Shown here: positions 8,216 through 14,567 of the stretch, in pieces
Position numbering within the stretch: position 1 is the first letter of the stretch
How the letters are laid out: each line of letters starts with the position of its first letter
IMG/VR virus record: IMGVR_UViG_3300049847_000027
Span: 1 to 44,543 of that record
Source of the DNA: a virus
Strand: one strand, 5' to 3'
Length of the DNA stretch: 44,543 nucleotides
The notes under the pieces: generated by a model
The model's database searches: none
Seen by the model: the letters and a program-made list of their open reading frames with translations, nothing else
Told to the model about the DNA's origin: nothing
Position numbers and translations under genes: made by a program

Positions 8216-8733
8216 GCTTGCTTCGCCTTGTCAATAAGCACGTCGGCAACGGCCTTGGCCGCGACCCACTTGCGCGCATCGTATGCGCGAAGGTCAAACG
8301 TGTTGGTAATGAACAGGATTTCAACGATGATCCCGCCAGCCTGTACGAAGGCCAAGCGCGAATGCTGACCGCTGTTTTCCGGCTTGGCACCGCGATTGCG
8401 AATGCCTAGCGCGCCTGCAATGGCCTGTGCGATGCTTTCGCCTAACGCCATGTCCTTTGGCCCGGACAGGGTTTCAGCGCCCGTTGCGGACGCACTGGCG
8501 GCGTTGCAGTGGAATTCAACTGCAATGTCAAAGTGCTTGGCTTGGGCCGCCGCTTTGTTCAACGGCAAGTTCTGCGTACCTGCCCCGTCAAGGCCAATGC
8601 GGATGCCTTCGCGTTGCAGGTAGAATGCGACCATGTTGCGGAATTCAACCGCAATATCGGCTTCGCGTCGGCCGTTGGCTACTGCGCCGGGGTCAACGTC
8701 GCTATGTCCAGCGGAAACGAAAATGCTTTTCAT
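8212..8733 (-). CDS. N-acetylmuramoyl-L-alanine amidase endolysin
   Basis: A 173-residue enzyme of the zinc-dependent Amidase_3 type, which cuts the bond between MurNAc and L-alanine in peptidoglycan. Zinc ligands fit His10 (SAGHSD), Glu24 (RREAD) and His75 (VEFHCNA), and the catalytic glutamate fits the GGIIVEILFITN segment near residue 140. There is no signal peptide and no separate cell-wall-binding domain, so release depends on the holin. It overlaps the holin stop and the Rz start by four bases on each side, so the three genes are translationally coupled. Confidence 0.92.
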   Translation of the reverse strand: MKSIFVSAGHSDVDPGAVANGRREADIAVEFRNMVAFYLQREGIRIGLDGAGTQNLPLNKAAAQAKHFDIAVEFHCNAASASATGAETLSGPKDMALGESIAQAIAGALGIRNRGAKPENSGQHSRLAFVQAGGIIVEILFITNTFDLRAYDARKWVAAKAVADVLIDKAKQA

Positions 8734-8996
8734 TGCTGTTTCGCCCGGTCAGCGTCCAACTTGGCTTGCCGAACGAACTTCGCCACAAGCGCCAGAACGA
8801 ACACGCCAACGCCGATAAACGGCGTGTATTGTTCAGGGATCGTTGCTTTCAGGTCAGGCGGCATCATCAACCAAACCTGTAAAGCGAAGTCGGGAAGGGC
8901 CAGCAATGCAGACGTAAGCGCGGTGCCAATTACGCCCAGCCAAAACGACCATTGCTTGAAGATCAAACGCCAGTGCGGCACAATTTGCGGCTTCAT
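8730..8996 (-). CDS. Holin
   Basis: An 88-residue membrane protein with two hydrophobic helices, at about residues 18-36 (LGVIGTALTSALLALPDF) and 60-75 (YTPFIGVGVFVLALVAKF), and a charged C-terminus ending KLDADRAKQQ. Two-helix proteins of this length next to an endolysin are typical holins. The pattern of a loop with DLKATIPEQY between the helices resembles small phage holins of proteobacterial siphoviruses. It is coupled by ATGA overlaps to the preceding membrane protein and to the amidase. Confidence 0.82.
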   Translation of the reverse strand: MKPQIVPHWRLIFKQWSFWLGVIGTALTSALLALPDFALQVWLMMPPDLKATIPEQYTPFIGVGVFVLALVAKFVRQAKLDADRAKQQ

Positions 8997-9361
8997 TTGT
9001 CTTTGTCCCCTTCGGCTGCGGGCGGCGGAATGTTCAGCTTGTATTCAATCATCAACAAGCGACGGTCTGCGGCGTTGTCTGCGGAATAAAGCCCTTTGGC
9101 TTCTTTCCAGCCCCAGCCGATCAAACCGACGCACAGCATTAGAACAGTACCGCCAAGCTTTATGACGAAACTGTTGCGTGAAATTTCTTTGCTTTGTTCC
9201 GCAACGACCAACTTTAACGCTGCGACTTCGGCCGGGGTTGCCTTGAATTCGGCAAATTGAAAACGCATGTCGTCTACCGACGTGCGAACGCCTTTAAGTT
9301 CGTCGGTCATTCTTTCCAAACGGTCTGCTAGAACGGCGATTTGCTGCGGGTTAATTTGCAT
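8993..9361 (-). CDS. Lysis-cassette membrane protein with coiled coil
   Basis: A 122-residue protein starting MQINPQQIAVLADRLERM. Residues 1-68 form an amphipathic helical or coiled-coil region, residues 70-88 one membrane helix (VIKLGGTVLMLCVGLIGWGW), and the C-terminus is short and charged, ending in DKDK. I chose the ATG at 9361 because the frame upstream runs into a terminator hairpin. It is the first gene of the lysis operon. An antiholin or an accessory holin are both possible; the sequence does not decide. Confidence 0.75.
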   Translation of the reverse strand: MQINPQQIAVLADRLERMTDELKGVRTSVDDMRFQFAEFKATPAEVAALKLVVAEQSKEISRNSFVIKLGGTVLMLCVGLIGWGWKEAKGLYSADNAADRRLLMIEYKLNIPPPAAEGDKDK

Positions 9362-9437
9362 ATTCGCTTCGCTCACTGTTCGACCCGTCGCCCCTTGATT
9401 CCCGGCACTATACACGCCCCTTGGCAGACGCGCACGC

Positions 9438-9467
9438 AAAAAGAAGCCCGGCACTAGGCCGGGCTTC
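9438..9467 (-). terminator. Intrinsic terminator before the lysis operon
   Basis: A 10-bp stem, GAAGCCCGGC at 9443-9452 with GCCGGGCTTC at 9458-9467, has a 5-base loop. On the minus strand it runs into TTTTT (9442-9438). It follows the 9517-10080 gene and separates the early region from the lysis and structural operon. Confidence 0.9.
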
Positions 9468-9516
9468 CCCAAGTCGCTTGGCGGGCCGCTGGGGCGCGCG
9501 TAGCAGGCTTGTACGC

Positions 9517-10080
9517 TTACGCAGTGCGCCAGACGCGCGCGCCGCCTTCGACGGCACGAACGACGAACTTGCGGGTTTCCTTGATGGCCGGAACGACGTT
9601 GCCCTTGCGGTCGGTGCGGGTCTGGCCTTCGATTTCTTCGGCGTAACGACGGGTTGCGCTGGAAACCGTGGAAGCAAGCGACTTCGCAACGTTCGGCTTG
9701 TCGGCCGAATTCGGAACGAAGAACGATTGACCCGGCTGCAACTGGTCGAACGGGTAGGTTTCGCCGCCACGACCGCGACCGGTCACGGGGGCAAGGGCGA
9801 TGCCATCTTCAATGGCGAACTGCGGCTTGGAAGCGGGGGCCGATTCGGCGGCCGGGGTCTGCGGTGCGTTCATGCTTTCGATACCCTTTGCGGTGGCGCG
9901 GGTTGCCAGTTCACCCGCTTCATTGGACATGGAAGGGTTGACTTCAACCAAACCATCGGCAAGCGCGCTGGCGTGCGCTTCGGCGGAAGTATACACGAAA
10001 CTTCCGGCTTCGGTAGCCTTGATGACGGCGGAAAGATCGAACGCCGGGGTCTTGGACTTCGGGGCGGGCTTACGGGCCAT
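9517..10080 (-). CDS. Phage protein with C-terminal YPFDxLxxGQSF domain
   Basis: A 187-residue protein with an AGGAGA ribosome site. The N-terminal part is basic (MARKPAPKSK). Residues 60-95 are a flexible Ala/Pro linker. The C-terminal domain runs from ETYPFDQLQPGQSFFVP to KFVVRAVEGGARVWRTA, a pattern I know from uncharacterised phage proteins whose small domain ends in a VRVWR-type strand. A shorter protein at 16078-16341 carries the same YPFDxLxxGQSF opening. It is a single-gene transcription unit, with its own sigma70 promoter at 10128-10155 and a strong terminator at 9438-9467, so it may be made in quantity. Function unknown. Confidence 0.8.
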   Translation of the reverse strand: MARKPAPKSKTPAFDLSAVIKATEAGSFVYTSAEAHASALADGLVEVNPSMSNEAGELATRATAKGIESMNAPQTPAAESAPASKPQFAIEDGIALAPVTGRGRGGETYPFDQLQPGQSFFVPNSADKPNVAKSLASTVSSATRRYAEEIEGQTRTDRKGNVVPAIKETRKFVVRAVEGGARVWRTA

Positions 10081-10127
10081 GTTGCGTTTCTCCTAGCTAG
10101 GTGAGTTCTGCGGAATGCAGGATTTGA

Positions 10128-10155
10128 ATAATACGGATTGCGGCGAGCGTGTCAA
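10128..10155 (-). promoter_or_regulatory. sigma70-type promoter for the 9517-10080 gene
   Basis: On the minus strand TTGACA (10155-10150) is followed after 16 bases by TATTAT (10133-10128). The start codon lies about 48 bases downstream, with an AGGAGA ribosome site between. Confidence 0.78.
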
Positions 10156-10158
10156 CAA

Positions 10159-10365
10159 CTATTTCGTTAAATCTGCATTAAACTTCGGCGGGTCTTTACC
10201 GCCACATTCAGACTTGAACGTTCCGTGATAGTCCGGCCAAACGCCGTCACGTACATTGTTGCAATACTGCTGTTGCTGTTCGTCAATCGCCTGTTTGTCC
10301 ATCATGCCCACAACAATGACGCAGGCTGCGAGGAACAACACGCCGATTACCTGACGGGCCTTCAC
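10159..10365 (-). CDS. Small membrane-anchored phage protein
   Basis: A 68-residue protein with an N-terminal membrane helix at about residues 6-22 (VIGVLFLAACVIVVGMM), then a soluble part with YCNNVRDGVWPDYHG and two cysteines. The pattern YC-x(n)-GWP/VWP-x-Y resembles a family of short phage membrane proteins of unknown function seen in Pseudomonas phages, though this link is from memory. It overlaps the next upstream gene by four bases, so it is part of the same early operon. Confidence 0.68.
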   Translation of the reverse strand: MKARQVIGVLFLAACVIVVGMMDKQAIDEQQQQYCNNVRDGVWPDYHGTFKSECGGKDPPKFNADLTK

Positions 10366-10610
10366 GCTCGCTTACTCGCACGGGCACGGACGTTACGCAG
10401 CTTGCGGGCTGCGCGTTTCTGCTGCGCGGCCTTGCTATTGCGTGCGCTGTTGCCGTTCAAGCTGCGCGGGTTGTTACCGTAGCGCGACGAAAACGACTGA
10501 CGGAAGTTGTCATTTGCGACGGCAAGTTGCGTCAGACGTTCCGCGCCAGTGGTAAGGGCACCGGCAAGACTGGCGAGCGCTGCGACAAGACCAATACGAC
10601 GGTTAAACAT
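10362..10610 (-). CDS. Small basic early protein
   Basis: An 82-residue protein starting MFNRRIGLVAALASLAGALT at the ATG at 10610, chosen because an AAGGAA ribosome site lies in front. Residues 6-22 are hydrophobic, perhaps a membrane segment or signal peptide. The rest is very basic, with many Arg, Lys and Asn residues and a C-terminus ending RARASKRA. It overlaps both neighbours by a few bases. I do not recognise it. Confidence 0.6.
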   Translation of the reverse strand: MFNRRIGLVAALASLAGALTTGAERLTQLAVANDNFRQSFSSRYGNNPRSLNGNSARNSKAAQQKRAARKLRNVRARASKRA

Positions 10611-10824
10611 GGTTGCGATTCCTTTTAAGTTCAATGATGTTGTCACGCCATTGGCGTTCATTGTTGCGGGTATGCCCCGCACGATCCCCGGTGAACGCCT
10701 GCGCCGGGGTGTTCGACCGCTGTTGCTTACGCTTGGCGGTACGACGTTTTAGCACGATGATTCCGACAATGCAAGCGATGACGTATGCTGCGGCAAGTAT
10801 GTTGATGAACATGTCAGTAGTCAT
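10603..10824 (-). CDS. Small membrane protein, basic tail
   Basis: A 73-residue protein with an N-terminal membrane helix (about residues 6-25, FINILAAAYVIACIVGIIVL) followed by a strongly basic cytoplasmic tail. The start is either the ATG at 10824, which overlaps the upstream gene by 11 bases, or the ATG at 10812 just after the upstream stop. Both keep the membrane helix. No family is recognised. Two neighbours also carry N-terminal hydrophobic segments, so this stretch looks like a cluster of early membrane microproteins. Confidence 0.58.
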   Translation of the reverse strand: MTTDMFINILAAAYVIACIVGIIVLKRRTAKRKQQRSNTPAQAFTGDRAGHTRNNERQWRDNIIELKRNRNHV

Positions 10825-11131
10825 CCCATTCACGCGGGTCATAATCCGGGCCGTCATAGTCCGGTTCGGTTTGCTTGAACTTGAAGCGCTTATCGCTATC
10901 GTCCGCTTCGTACATTGCTTCGGCGATTACGTCAAGACCCTTTGGCAGACGTGCAACGCTGATTTCGTCGCCGTCAAGGAAGTATTCGGCTTCGCCAACG
11001 TCGCATTCATCCGGGTAGCAGTTTTCGGGAAGGCCGCTGTAATTGCCCGGCGTAACGTGAACCGGATAAACGCATTCAAGTTCGCGCCCATCCTTCAATT
11101 CAAACGTTACCGTCATCGTGTAGCTTGCCAT
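10814..11131 (-). CDS. Conserved-looking acidic phage protein
   Basis: A 105-residue soluble protein. The N-terminal half (YTMTVTFELKDGRELECVYP) is a beta-rich pattern. An ECDVGEAEYF stretch follows near residue 45, and the C-terminus is a run of Asp and Tyr ending PREWDDY. Acidic small proteins of this kind are frequent in the early regions of siphoviruses, with no known function. It is the first gene after a sigma70 promoter (11162-11190), with an AGGGTTA ribosome site. Confidence 0.7.
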   Translation of the reverse strand: MASYTMTVTFELKDGRELECVYPVHVTPGNYSGLPENCYPDECDVGEAEYFLDGDEISVARLPKGLDVIAEAMYEADDSDKRFKFKQTEPDYDGPDYDPREWDDY

Positions 11132-11161
11132 TGCCGTAACCCTGTTGCCTTGTGTGGGTAT

Positions 11162-11190
11162 AGATTACGACGGCCTTTGCAGCCTGTCAA
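11162..11190 (-). promoter_or_regulatory. sigma70-type early promoter
   Basis: On the minus strand TTGACA (11190-11185), 17 bases, then TAATCT (11167-11162). The ATG of the 10814-11131 gene is about 31 bases downstream. The bases before the -10 (GTCG) match two other early promoters in this window. Confidence 0.82.
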
Positions 11191-11227
11191 GCGATCTAAA
11201 TACGATGTTCAGTTGCCGTTCAGACTG

Positions 11228-11434
11228 TCAAAAGAACCATATTTCGATGCTTGGCGCATCCGGGTTATTGTTGCGGCGCATCACCATTGCCCCATGTTCG
11301 TTGCGGACAACGTAGTATTCGCCTTCATATCGTGCGGTCAGGTCTGCGGCCAGTTCTTCGGCAGGCCAACGCATATTGTGATAGACGATTGCGCGCAACT
11401 TCGCGCGTGCGATTTCGCAGCGTATGCAAGCCAT
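11228..11434 (-). CDS. Small early protein of unknown function
   Basis: A 68-residue protein starting MACIRCEIARAKLRAIVYHN at the ATG at 11434, four bases after the stop of the upstream gene. It has an N-terminal CIRC pair and a C-terminal beta-rich stretch (GEYYVVRNEHGAMVMRR). It might bind a metal through the Cys pair, but only two Cys are present. The last gene before the promoter at 11162-11190, so it ends its own operon. No family recognised. Confidence 0.62.
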   Translation of the reverse strand: MACIRCEIARAKLRAIVYHNMRWPAEELAADLTARYEGEYYVVRNEHGAMVMRRNNNPDAPSIEIWFF

Positions 11435-11438
11435 GTGC

Positions 11439-11672
11439 TTAGTTCCATCCGGGGAAAATGTCGTTAGGGTCTGCGCCCGCCGCTGCGTACCCGCGTGCAT
11501 AGGCGTATGCGTTCAATGCGTTGATTACACCGCCGCAGTTCGCGCAAGTGAACTTGACGTTCAACGTCAGGGGCGGACATGTCGGGAAGTGATGACGCTT
11601 GCATTCATCAAGACGCTTTTGATTCGCCTTGATTTCTTCAAGCAACAATGCAGGGTCGAAGTCTATTGCCAT
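11439..11672 (-). CDS. Small early protein with four cysteines
   Basis: A 77-residue protein. The N-terminal half is an acidic/basic helix (DPALLLEEIKANQKRLDECK). The middle has KRHHFPTCP and then FTCANCGG, so Cys and His residues sit in an arrangement that could bind zinc. The C-terminal part is Ala/Tyr-rich (NAYAYARGYAAAG). It overlaps the VRR-NUC gene by ten bases and is probably co-translated with it. No named family. Confidence 0.65.
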   Translation of the reverse strand: MAIDFDPALLLEEIKANQKRLDECKRHHFPTCPPLTLNVKFTCANCGGVINALNAYAYARGYAAAGADPNDIFPGWN

Positions 11673-12067
11673 GACAAATATTCCTGTAAGACTTTAACGG
11701 CAGATTCCCAGTTGTCGCACACGATCCAACCGAAGCCCTGTGCCTTGACAAACTCGCCGAATTCGTCTTGCTCTTTCGACGTGGTTTTGATCTTGCCCGG
11801 CTTCTTCATTTCGATATACAAGCCGCTGAACTGTCCGCGCTTGACTGGCAAGAACAAATCGGCGACGCCTACCTTGACGCCTTCGGCCTTCAATGCGTTA
11901 CCGCGAATCGCTCGCGTCTTTGCATCGTCGCCACGCGCACCGCCGTTCGGTATGTGATGCAGCCAACGCAGTTCCGGCCATTGCGTCATGTGCAATGCCG
12001 CCCATGCGAAAACGGCCCGTTGGTGGCCGCTTTCGGTTCCGCTTTTGGCTAGTTGGTCCGGCGTCAT
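11663..12067 (-). CDS. VRR-NUC domain nuclease
   Basis: A 134-residue stand-alone VRR-NUC nuclease. The motif order fits: an N-terminal helix with ESGHQRAVFAW (Glu and Gln), LRWLHHIPNGG near residue 35, EGVKVGVADLFLP (catalytic Asp) near 63-75, and GLYIEMKKPG (catalytic Glu-x-Lys) near 82-91, followed by KEQDEF. Viral members of this PD-(D/E)XK clade cut branched or structured DNA, and in phages they sit among early genes. It overlaps both neighbours (four bases upstream, ten downstream). Confidence 0.9.
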   Translation of the reverse strand: MTPDQLAKSGTESGHQRAVFAWAALHMTQWPELRWLHHIPNGGARGDDAKTRAIRGNALKAEGVKVGVADLFLPVKRGQFSGLYIEMKKPGKIKTTSKEQDEFGEFVKAQGFGWIVCDNWESAVKVLQEYLSWQ

Positions 12068-12264
12068 ATTGCGACGCTCGCTTTCGTCAGTTCAAGCGCT
12101 TGTTCAGCGGTGAACCCTTCCTTGACAAGCGCGTCAAAATATGCGCGCTTGACTGCGGCCGTCAACTTCGCATGTGCAATGAAGTTGTCAAGGTTACGCC
12201 GCATCCCTTCGATAGCCGCTGCGAATTCATCCGGCTTCGTTGGGATTTGTCGTATGTTGTCCAT
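12064..12264 (-). CDS. Small helical early protein
   Basis: A 66-residue mostly helical protein, MDNIRQIPTKPDEFAAAIEG onward, with a C-terminal segment EGFTAEQALELTKA that looks like a short helix-loop-helix. The start at 12264 overlaps the preceding gene by 38 bases in another frame; the longer upstream frame lacks a ribosome site. I do not recognise the family. It is coupled by an ATGA overlap to the VRR-NUC gene. Confidence 0.6.
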   Translation of the reverse strand: MDNIRQIPTKPDEFAAAIEGMRRNLDNFIAHAKLTAAVKRAYFDALVKEGFTAEQALELTKASVAI

Positions 12265-12463
12265 TATACTTGGCCCTTTTGACTGCGCCTTCACGACGCT
12301 TGTATTCCATCCGCATTGCGTGCAACTCGCTTTGCATCTGCGGCAACTTAGCACGTTGCTTCGCTTTCTGCAACTGAACGATGCGACCGTTCAGTTCGTC
12401 AATCACACGCTTCAATGTTGCGTCGTCATACGTTGGATAACGGCGCGGGTCATCCGCTTTCAT
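12227..12463 (-). CDS. Small basic helical early protein
   Basis: A 78-residue protein with many Lys, Arg and Gln residues. Residues 15-50 (LKRVIDELNGRIVQLQKAK onward) form a probable coiled coil. A GGGGCTTAGG ribosome site precedes the ATG at 12463, which overlaps the stop of the TraR-like gene by four bases. The C-terminus is basic and could touch nucleic acid. No function assigned. Confidence 0.62.
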   Translation of the reverse strand: MKADDPRRYPTYDDATLKRVIDELNGRIVQLQKAKQRAKLPQMQSELHAMRMEYKRREGAVKRAKYNGQHTTNPNEAG

Positions 12464-12669
12464 CCTAAGCCCCTTCGATCACGGCACTTGCCGCAAGCAC
12501 ATTCGTTGATAGATGCGATGAAAACGACACGGGCGAAATACTCCCCACAAAAGAAGCATTCGCCCGGTTCGCCTTTGGGTATCATCGCGGCCCGCTTACA
12601 TACGTCGCCAACAATAAGCGCTGTTTCATTCTCAATGCGGTCATTGGTTGCGTCGATTTCGTCTGCCAC
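12460..12669 (-). CDS. TraR/DksA-like C4 zinc-finger protein
   Basis: A 69-residue protein that starts at a GTG (12669) behind an AGGGGAAAG ribosome site. It begins VADEIDATNDRIENE, an N-terminal helix with acidic residues like TraR, and has a C4 zinc finger made of CFFC (about residues 38-41) and CACGKC near 58-63. TraR/DksA proteins bind in the secondary channel of host RNA polymerase and alter promoter choice without ppGpp. A phage TraR could redirect host transcription. The usual central IP-x-x-R element between the Cys pairs is altered here, so the match is good but not perfect. Confidence 0.8.
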   Translation of the reverse strand: MADEIDATNDRIENETALIVGDVCKRAAMIPKGEPGECFFCGEYFARVVFIASINECACGKCRDRRGLG

Positions 12670-12694
12670 GTTCTTTCCCCTGTTCGTTGTTGCG

Positions 12695-12997
12695 TTAGTG
12701 AGTGCTGCGGGGCTTACGGCCCTGCAATGCCTGAATCACGGCGTCAAGCTGGTCAGGCGAGTCAACCGTAACGACCTGAACCGTCACGCCTTCCCCTTCG
12801 GCCGGTGCTTCGGCGTCCTGACCCCTGACGTAGCGCGAAAGCCTGTCATAGCACTTTTGTTCGCGTTCGTCAAGGGTACTGCCCTTCGCCTTCAAACGTT
12901 CGATCAACTGGAATGCGTCAATCAATGCGTCAGACATATCAAGCACTTGGCCTGCAACGTCTGCAATCATTTCGCGGTTCTTGCACTTGATGCACAT
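12695..12997 (-). CDS. Early protein with helical N-domain
   Basis: A 100-residue protein that begins MCIKCKNREM, so it has an N-terminal CxxC. Residues 10-55 are helical (DVAGQVLDMSDALIDAFQLI onward). The middle is an Ala/Glu-rich linker, and the last 30 residues look beta-alpha (VTVQVVTVDSPDQLDAVIQA). An AGGATGA ribosome site precedes it. It lies two bases from the upstream gene. No recognisable family. Confidence 0.65.
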   Translation of the reverse strand: MCIKCKNREMIADVAGQVLDMSDALIDAFQLIERLKAKGSTLDEREQKCYDRLSRYVRGQDAEAPAEGEGVTVQVVTVDSPDQLDAVIQALQGRKPRSTH

Positions 12998-12999
12998 GG

Positions 13000-13242
13000 C
13001 TAATCATCCTTATATGGTAAGCGCCGTTCGATTACGGCGGGTTTATGATGGCGCTTTGTATTACGTTTGTCAAGCGCCCGTTCAACCAAACTGATAACTT
13101 CGTCAAGCGGTTTGGCTATTTCTTCCATGCGGTGCGTCACTGTTGCTTGCCGAATGTCCGCAGTGAACTTGCCTTGCCAGTTCGACGCATCGCGCGCACT
13201 GCGTAGCCTATTCAATGCGCGCTCTAGTTCGCTCTTACGCAT
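13000..13242 (-). CDS. Small basic early protein
   Basis: An 80-residue protein starting MRKSELERALNRLRSARDAS at the ATG at 13242. I chose this start because a GGAG site lies just upstream and the frame beyond it overlaps a terminator hairpin. It is helical and very basic, with C-terminal KRNTKRHHKP, so nucleic-acid binding is possible. No family recognised. Confidence 0.63.
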   Translation of the reverse strand: MRKSELERALNRLRSARDASNWQGKFTADIRQATVTHRMEEIAKPLDEVISLVERALDKRNTKRHHKPAVIERRLPYKDD

Positions 13243-13254
13243 GGCTTGCACTCC

Positions 13255-13282
13255 AAAAGCCCGGCCATTGCTGACCGGGCTT
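13255..13282 (-). terminator. Stem-loop between early genes
   Basis: An 8-bp stem, AAGCCCGG at 13257-13264 with CCGGGCTT at 13275-13282, has a 10-base loop. On the minus strand the stem ends in TTTT and then directly forms the GGAG ribosome site of the next gene. The short T-run and the overlap with a ribosome site suggest partial termination or control of downstream translation. Confidence 0.6.
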
Positions 13283-13288
13283 CGTTCG

Positions 13289-13528
13289 TTAATTGGCGCG
13301 GTCTGCGTCAATTATTGCAATTTGTTCAACGATGGAATCAAAGTAATCGTCCATCCCGGCTTTATACGTGCCCTTCAACCAATAATCGTTGCCGAAGGTG
13401 CAGCAGGTTACGGCAACCGCCCTGCACATGCCACGCAATACAACCGTCTTTGTGCCGTCCGCTTCCTTTACTGCGACATAATGCGTTCCGTCGCCGTAAT
13501 CATTTTGATAGAAGCTTTCGATTTGCAT
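13289..13528 (-). CDS. Small early protein, cysteine-containing
   Basis: A 79-residue protein starting MQIESFYQNDYGDGTHYVAV at 13528 behind an AGGTGA site. It is beta-rich in its first half (VKEADGTKTVVLRGMC), has an adjacent pair CC (VAVTCCTFG) near residue 42, and an acidic helical end. The fold looks like a small single-domain protein, but I do not recognise it. It is the first gene after the promoter at 13648-13676, with an unusually long leader of about 115 bases, and is followed by a hairpin. Confidence 0.63.
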   Translation of the reverse strand: MQIESFYQNDYGDGTHYVAVKEADGTKTVVLRGMCRAVAVTCCTFGNDYWLKGTYKAGMDDYFDSIVEQIAIIDADRAN

Positions 13529-13647
13529 TTCATCACCTGTATTTGATTGGGTTGGTCGATGGTGCATTAGGGCTTGCCGAGCGTGACGCCACTGAATCCG
13601 GCGTTCCTTGCTGTACGGTGCGGGCCTGCTATCCCTTCGACACGTAT

Positions 13648-13676
13648 AGAATACGACAACCCAATGCGGCTGTCAA
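13648..13676 (-). promoter_or_regulatory. sigma70-type early promoter
   Basis: On the minus strand TTGACA (13676-13671), 17 bases, then TATTCT (13653-13648). The base pattern GTCG before the -10 matches the promoters at 11162 and 14510. The 119 bases between it and the next start codon hold no gene that I can support. Confidence 0.82.
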
Positions 13677-13712
13677 TACGTCAATTCGATACGATTTAAG
13701 TTGCGTTCAGGT

Positions 13713-13880
13713 TCAACGCTTACCCTTCAATTCCCTTGCGGCCTTGTCCCAGCCCTTGAACCATTCGACAGCCGGGATGCTATCTTGCGGGAAGTACGGG
13801 TTACGATCACGACGCAAGCCGCAAAGGCAAGCGTTATAACCTTCGTTCGCTTCAATGGATTGGTTCAACGTGACGTTCAT
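13713..13880 (-). CDS. Ribosome modulation factor-like microprotein 1
   Basis: A 55-residue frame beginning MNVTLNQSIEANEGYNACLC. The ATG overlaps the stop of the upstream gene (ATGA). The pattern EGYNA-x(n)-NPYF-x(n)-EWFKGWDKA follows that of ribosome modulation factor, whose E. coli form has RGYQAG, CPYQ and SQWLGGW. RMF docks on the 70S ribosome and promotes inactive dimers. A related gene lies at 15395-15559. In phages such short proteins have no proven role; control of host ribosomes is an inference from the family. Confidence 0.78.
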   Translation of the reverse strand: MNVTLNQSIEANEGYNACLCGLRRDRNPYFPQDSIPAVEWFKGWDKAARELKGKR

Positions 13881-14119
13881 AGCGCTTCTATGTCCTCGCT
13901 TACGCCTGACGCTGCAACAGCTTCTTCAAGTGTTATGACGCCCTTTTCAACCAACAGTTCAGCCAAACGGCCAAACGCTTCGGCAGACTTGCGGGCCAGT
14001 GCGTCAGCCCTTTCAAGCTGGCCGTCAGCTTCGTATGCGCCAATGTAAGGGGTCAGCGCATCCGACAATTCGCATTGACGGTCTTTGCTGCCCCATTGGC
14101 CTTTGATTGTTACGCGCAT
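13877..14119 (-). CDS. Small early protein, acidic helical
   Basis: An 80-residue protein. It starts MRVTIKGQWGSKDRQCELSD, a beta strand opening, followed by alanine- and glutamate-rich helices (LERADALARKSAEAFGRLAE), and ends with VSEDIEAL. The fold is probably a small helical domain. It is translationally coupled to the RMF-like gene by an ATGA overlap and lies four bases after the 52-residue microprotein. No family recognised. Confidence 0.65.
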   Translation of the reverse strand: MRVTIKGQWGSKDRQCELSDALTPYIGAYEADGQLERADALARKSAEAFGRLAELLVEKGVITLEEAVAASGVSEDIEAL

Positions 14120-14123
14120 GGCT

Positions 14124-14282
14124 TCAATCCTCGCTTATCTTGAATACGGCAGGCTTGCCGCAAGTCTTGTTCTTGGCTGCGAAGCGCTCGCAACGCACCT
14201 TGCGCGTTTCTTCATCGGTGCGCAAGTCAAGCGCCACATACGAACGAAAGAACCGATTAAGACGCATCTTGAACGATTGCAT
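14124..14282 (-). CDS. Basic 52-residue microprotein
   Basis: From the ATG at 14282 the frame reads MQSFKMRLNRFFRSYVALDL and ends FKISEDQ-like (actual end FKISED) at the TGA at 14124. It contains a CERFAAKNKTCGKPAVFK segment with two Cys and many basic residues. It begins one base after the stop of the 31-residue gene and ends four bases before the next start, so the tight spacing supports it as a real gene. An internal Met six residues in is an alternative start. Function unknown. Confidence 0.6.
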   Translation of the reverse strand: MQSFKMRLNRFFRSYVALDLRTDEETRKVRCERFAAKNKTCGKPAVFKISED

Positions 14283-14283
14283 G

Positions 14284-14379
14284 TCAGACCCAACCGAAGT
14301 AACGAAGGACGGGACGCAGTGCCTTCACATAGAATGCGATAGCAACTGCGGTGCAGACTGCGATAATCACGATTTCCAT
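14284..14379 (-). CDS. 31-residue single-helix membrane microprotein
   Basis: A very short frame starting MEIVIIAVCTAVAIAFYVKA at the ATG at 14379, with an AAGGAA ribosome site seven bases upstream. Residues 3-18 form one membrane helix, and the tail is basic and aromatic (LRPVLRYFGWV). It is the first gene of its operon, after a promoter at 14510-14538 and a leader with a stable hairpin. It could modulate a host inner-membrane protein. Support is the ribosome site, the tight downstream spacing and the clean membrane helix. Confidence 0.58.
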   Translation of the reverse strand: MEIVIIAVCTAVAIAFYVKALRPVLRYFGWV

Positions 14380-14410
14380 TGCGAAGTTCCTTTGCGTGGT
14401 GGCGGTCAAC

Positions 14411-14429
14411 GGCCGGGAACGACCCGGCC
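14411..14429. other. GC-rich leader hairpin
   Basis: A perfect 7-bp stem, GGCCGGG at 14411-14417 with CCCGGCC at 14423-14429, closes a 5-base loop. It lies in the leader of the operon that starts with the 31-residue protein, about 32 bases before the start codon. There is no T-run, so it is not an intrinsic terminator. It may stabilise the leader or shape translation. Confidence 0.5.
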
Positions 14430-14509
14430 ACCCTTCCCCTGTTGGCTACAACCTATCGGCCATCCAACCCGGCGATGCTTTACGATATAGCTACGTTGAC
14501 CATGTGCAA

Positions 14510-14538
14510 AGAATACGACGCCTAACATTGACTGTCAA
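14510..14538 (-). promoter_or_regulatory. sigma70-type early promoter
   Basis: On the minus strand TTGACA (14538-14533), 17 bases, then TATTCT (14515-14510). It drives the operon that begins with the 31-residue membrane protein, after a leader of about 125 bases. Confidence 0.83.
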
Positions 14539-14567
14539 GCGTCGCAAACTACGTCGTTCAGGTTGTA

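Noticed and set aside
9394-9416. A TATAGT element as a late promoter before the lysis operon
   Set aside because: No recognisable -35 at the right distance. It could be a phage-specific late promoter, but I cannot support that from one site.
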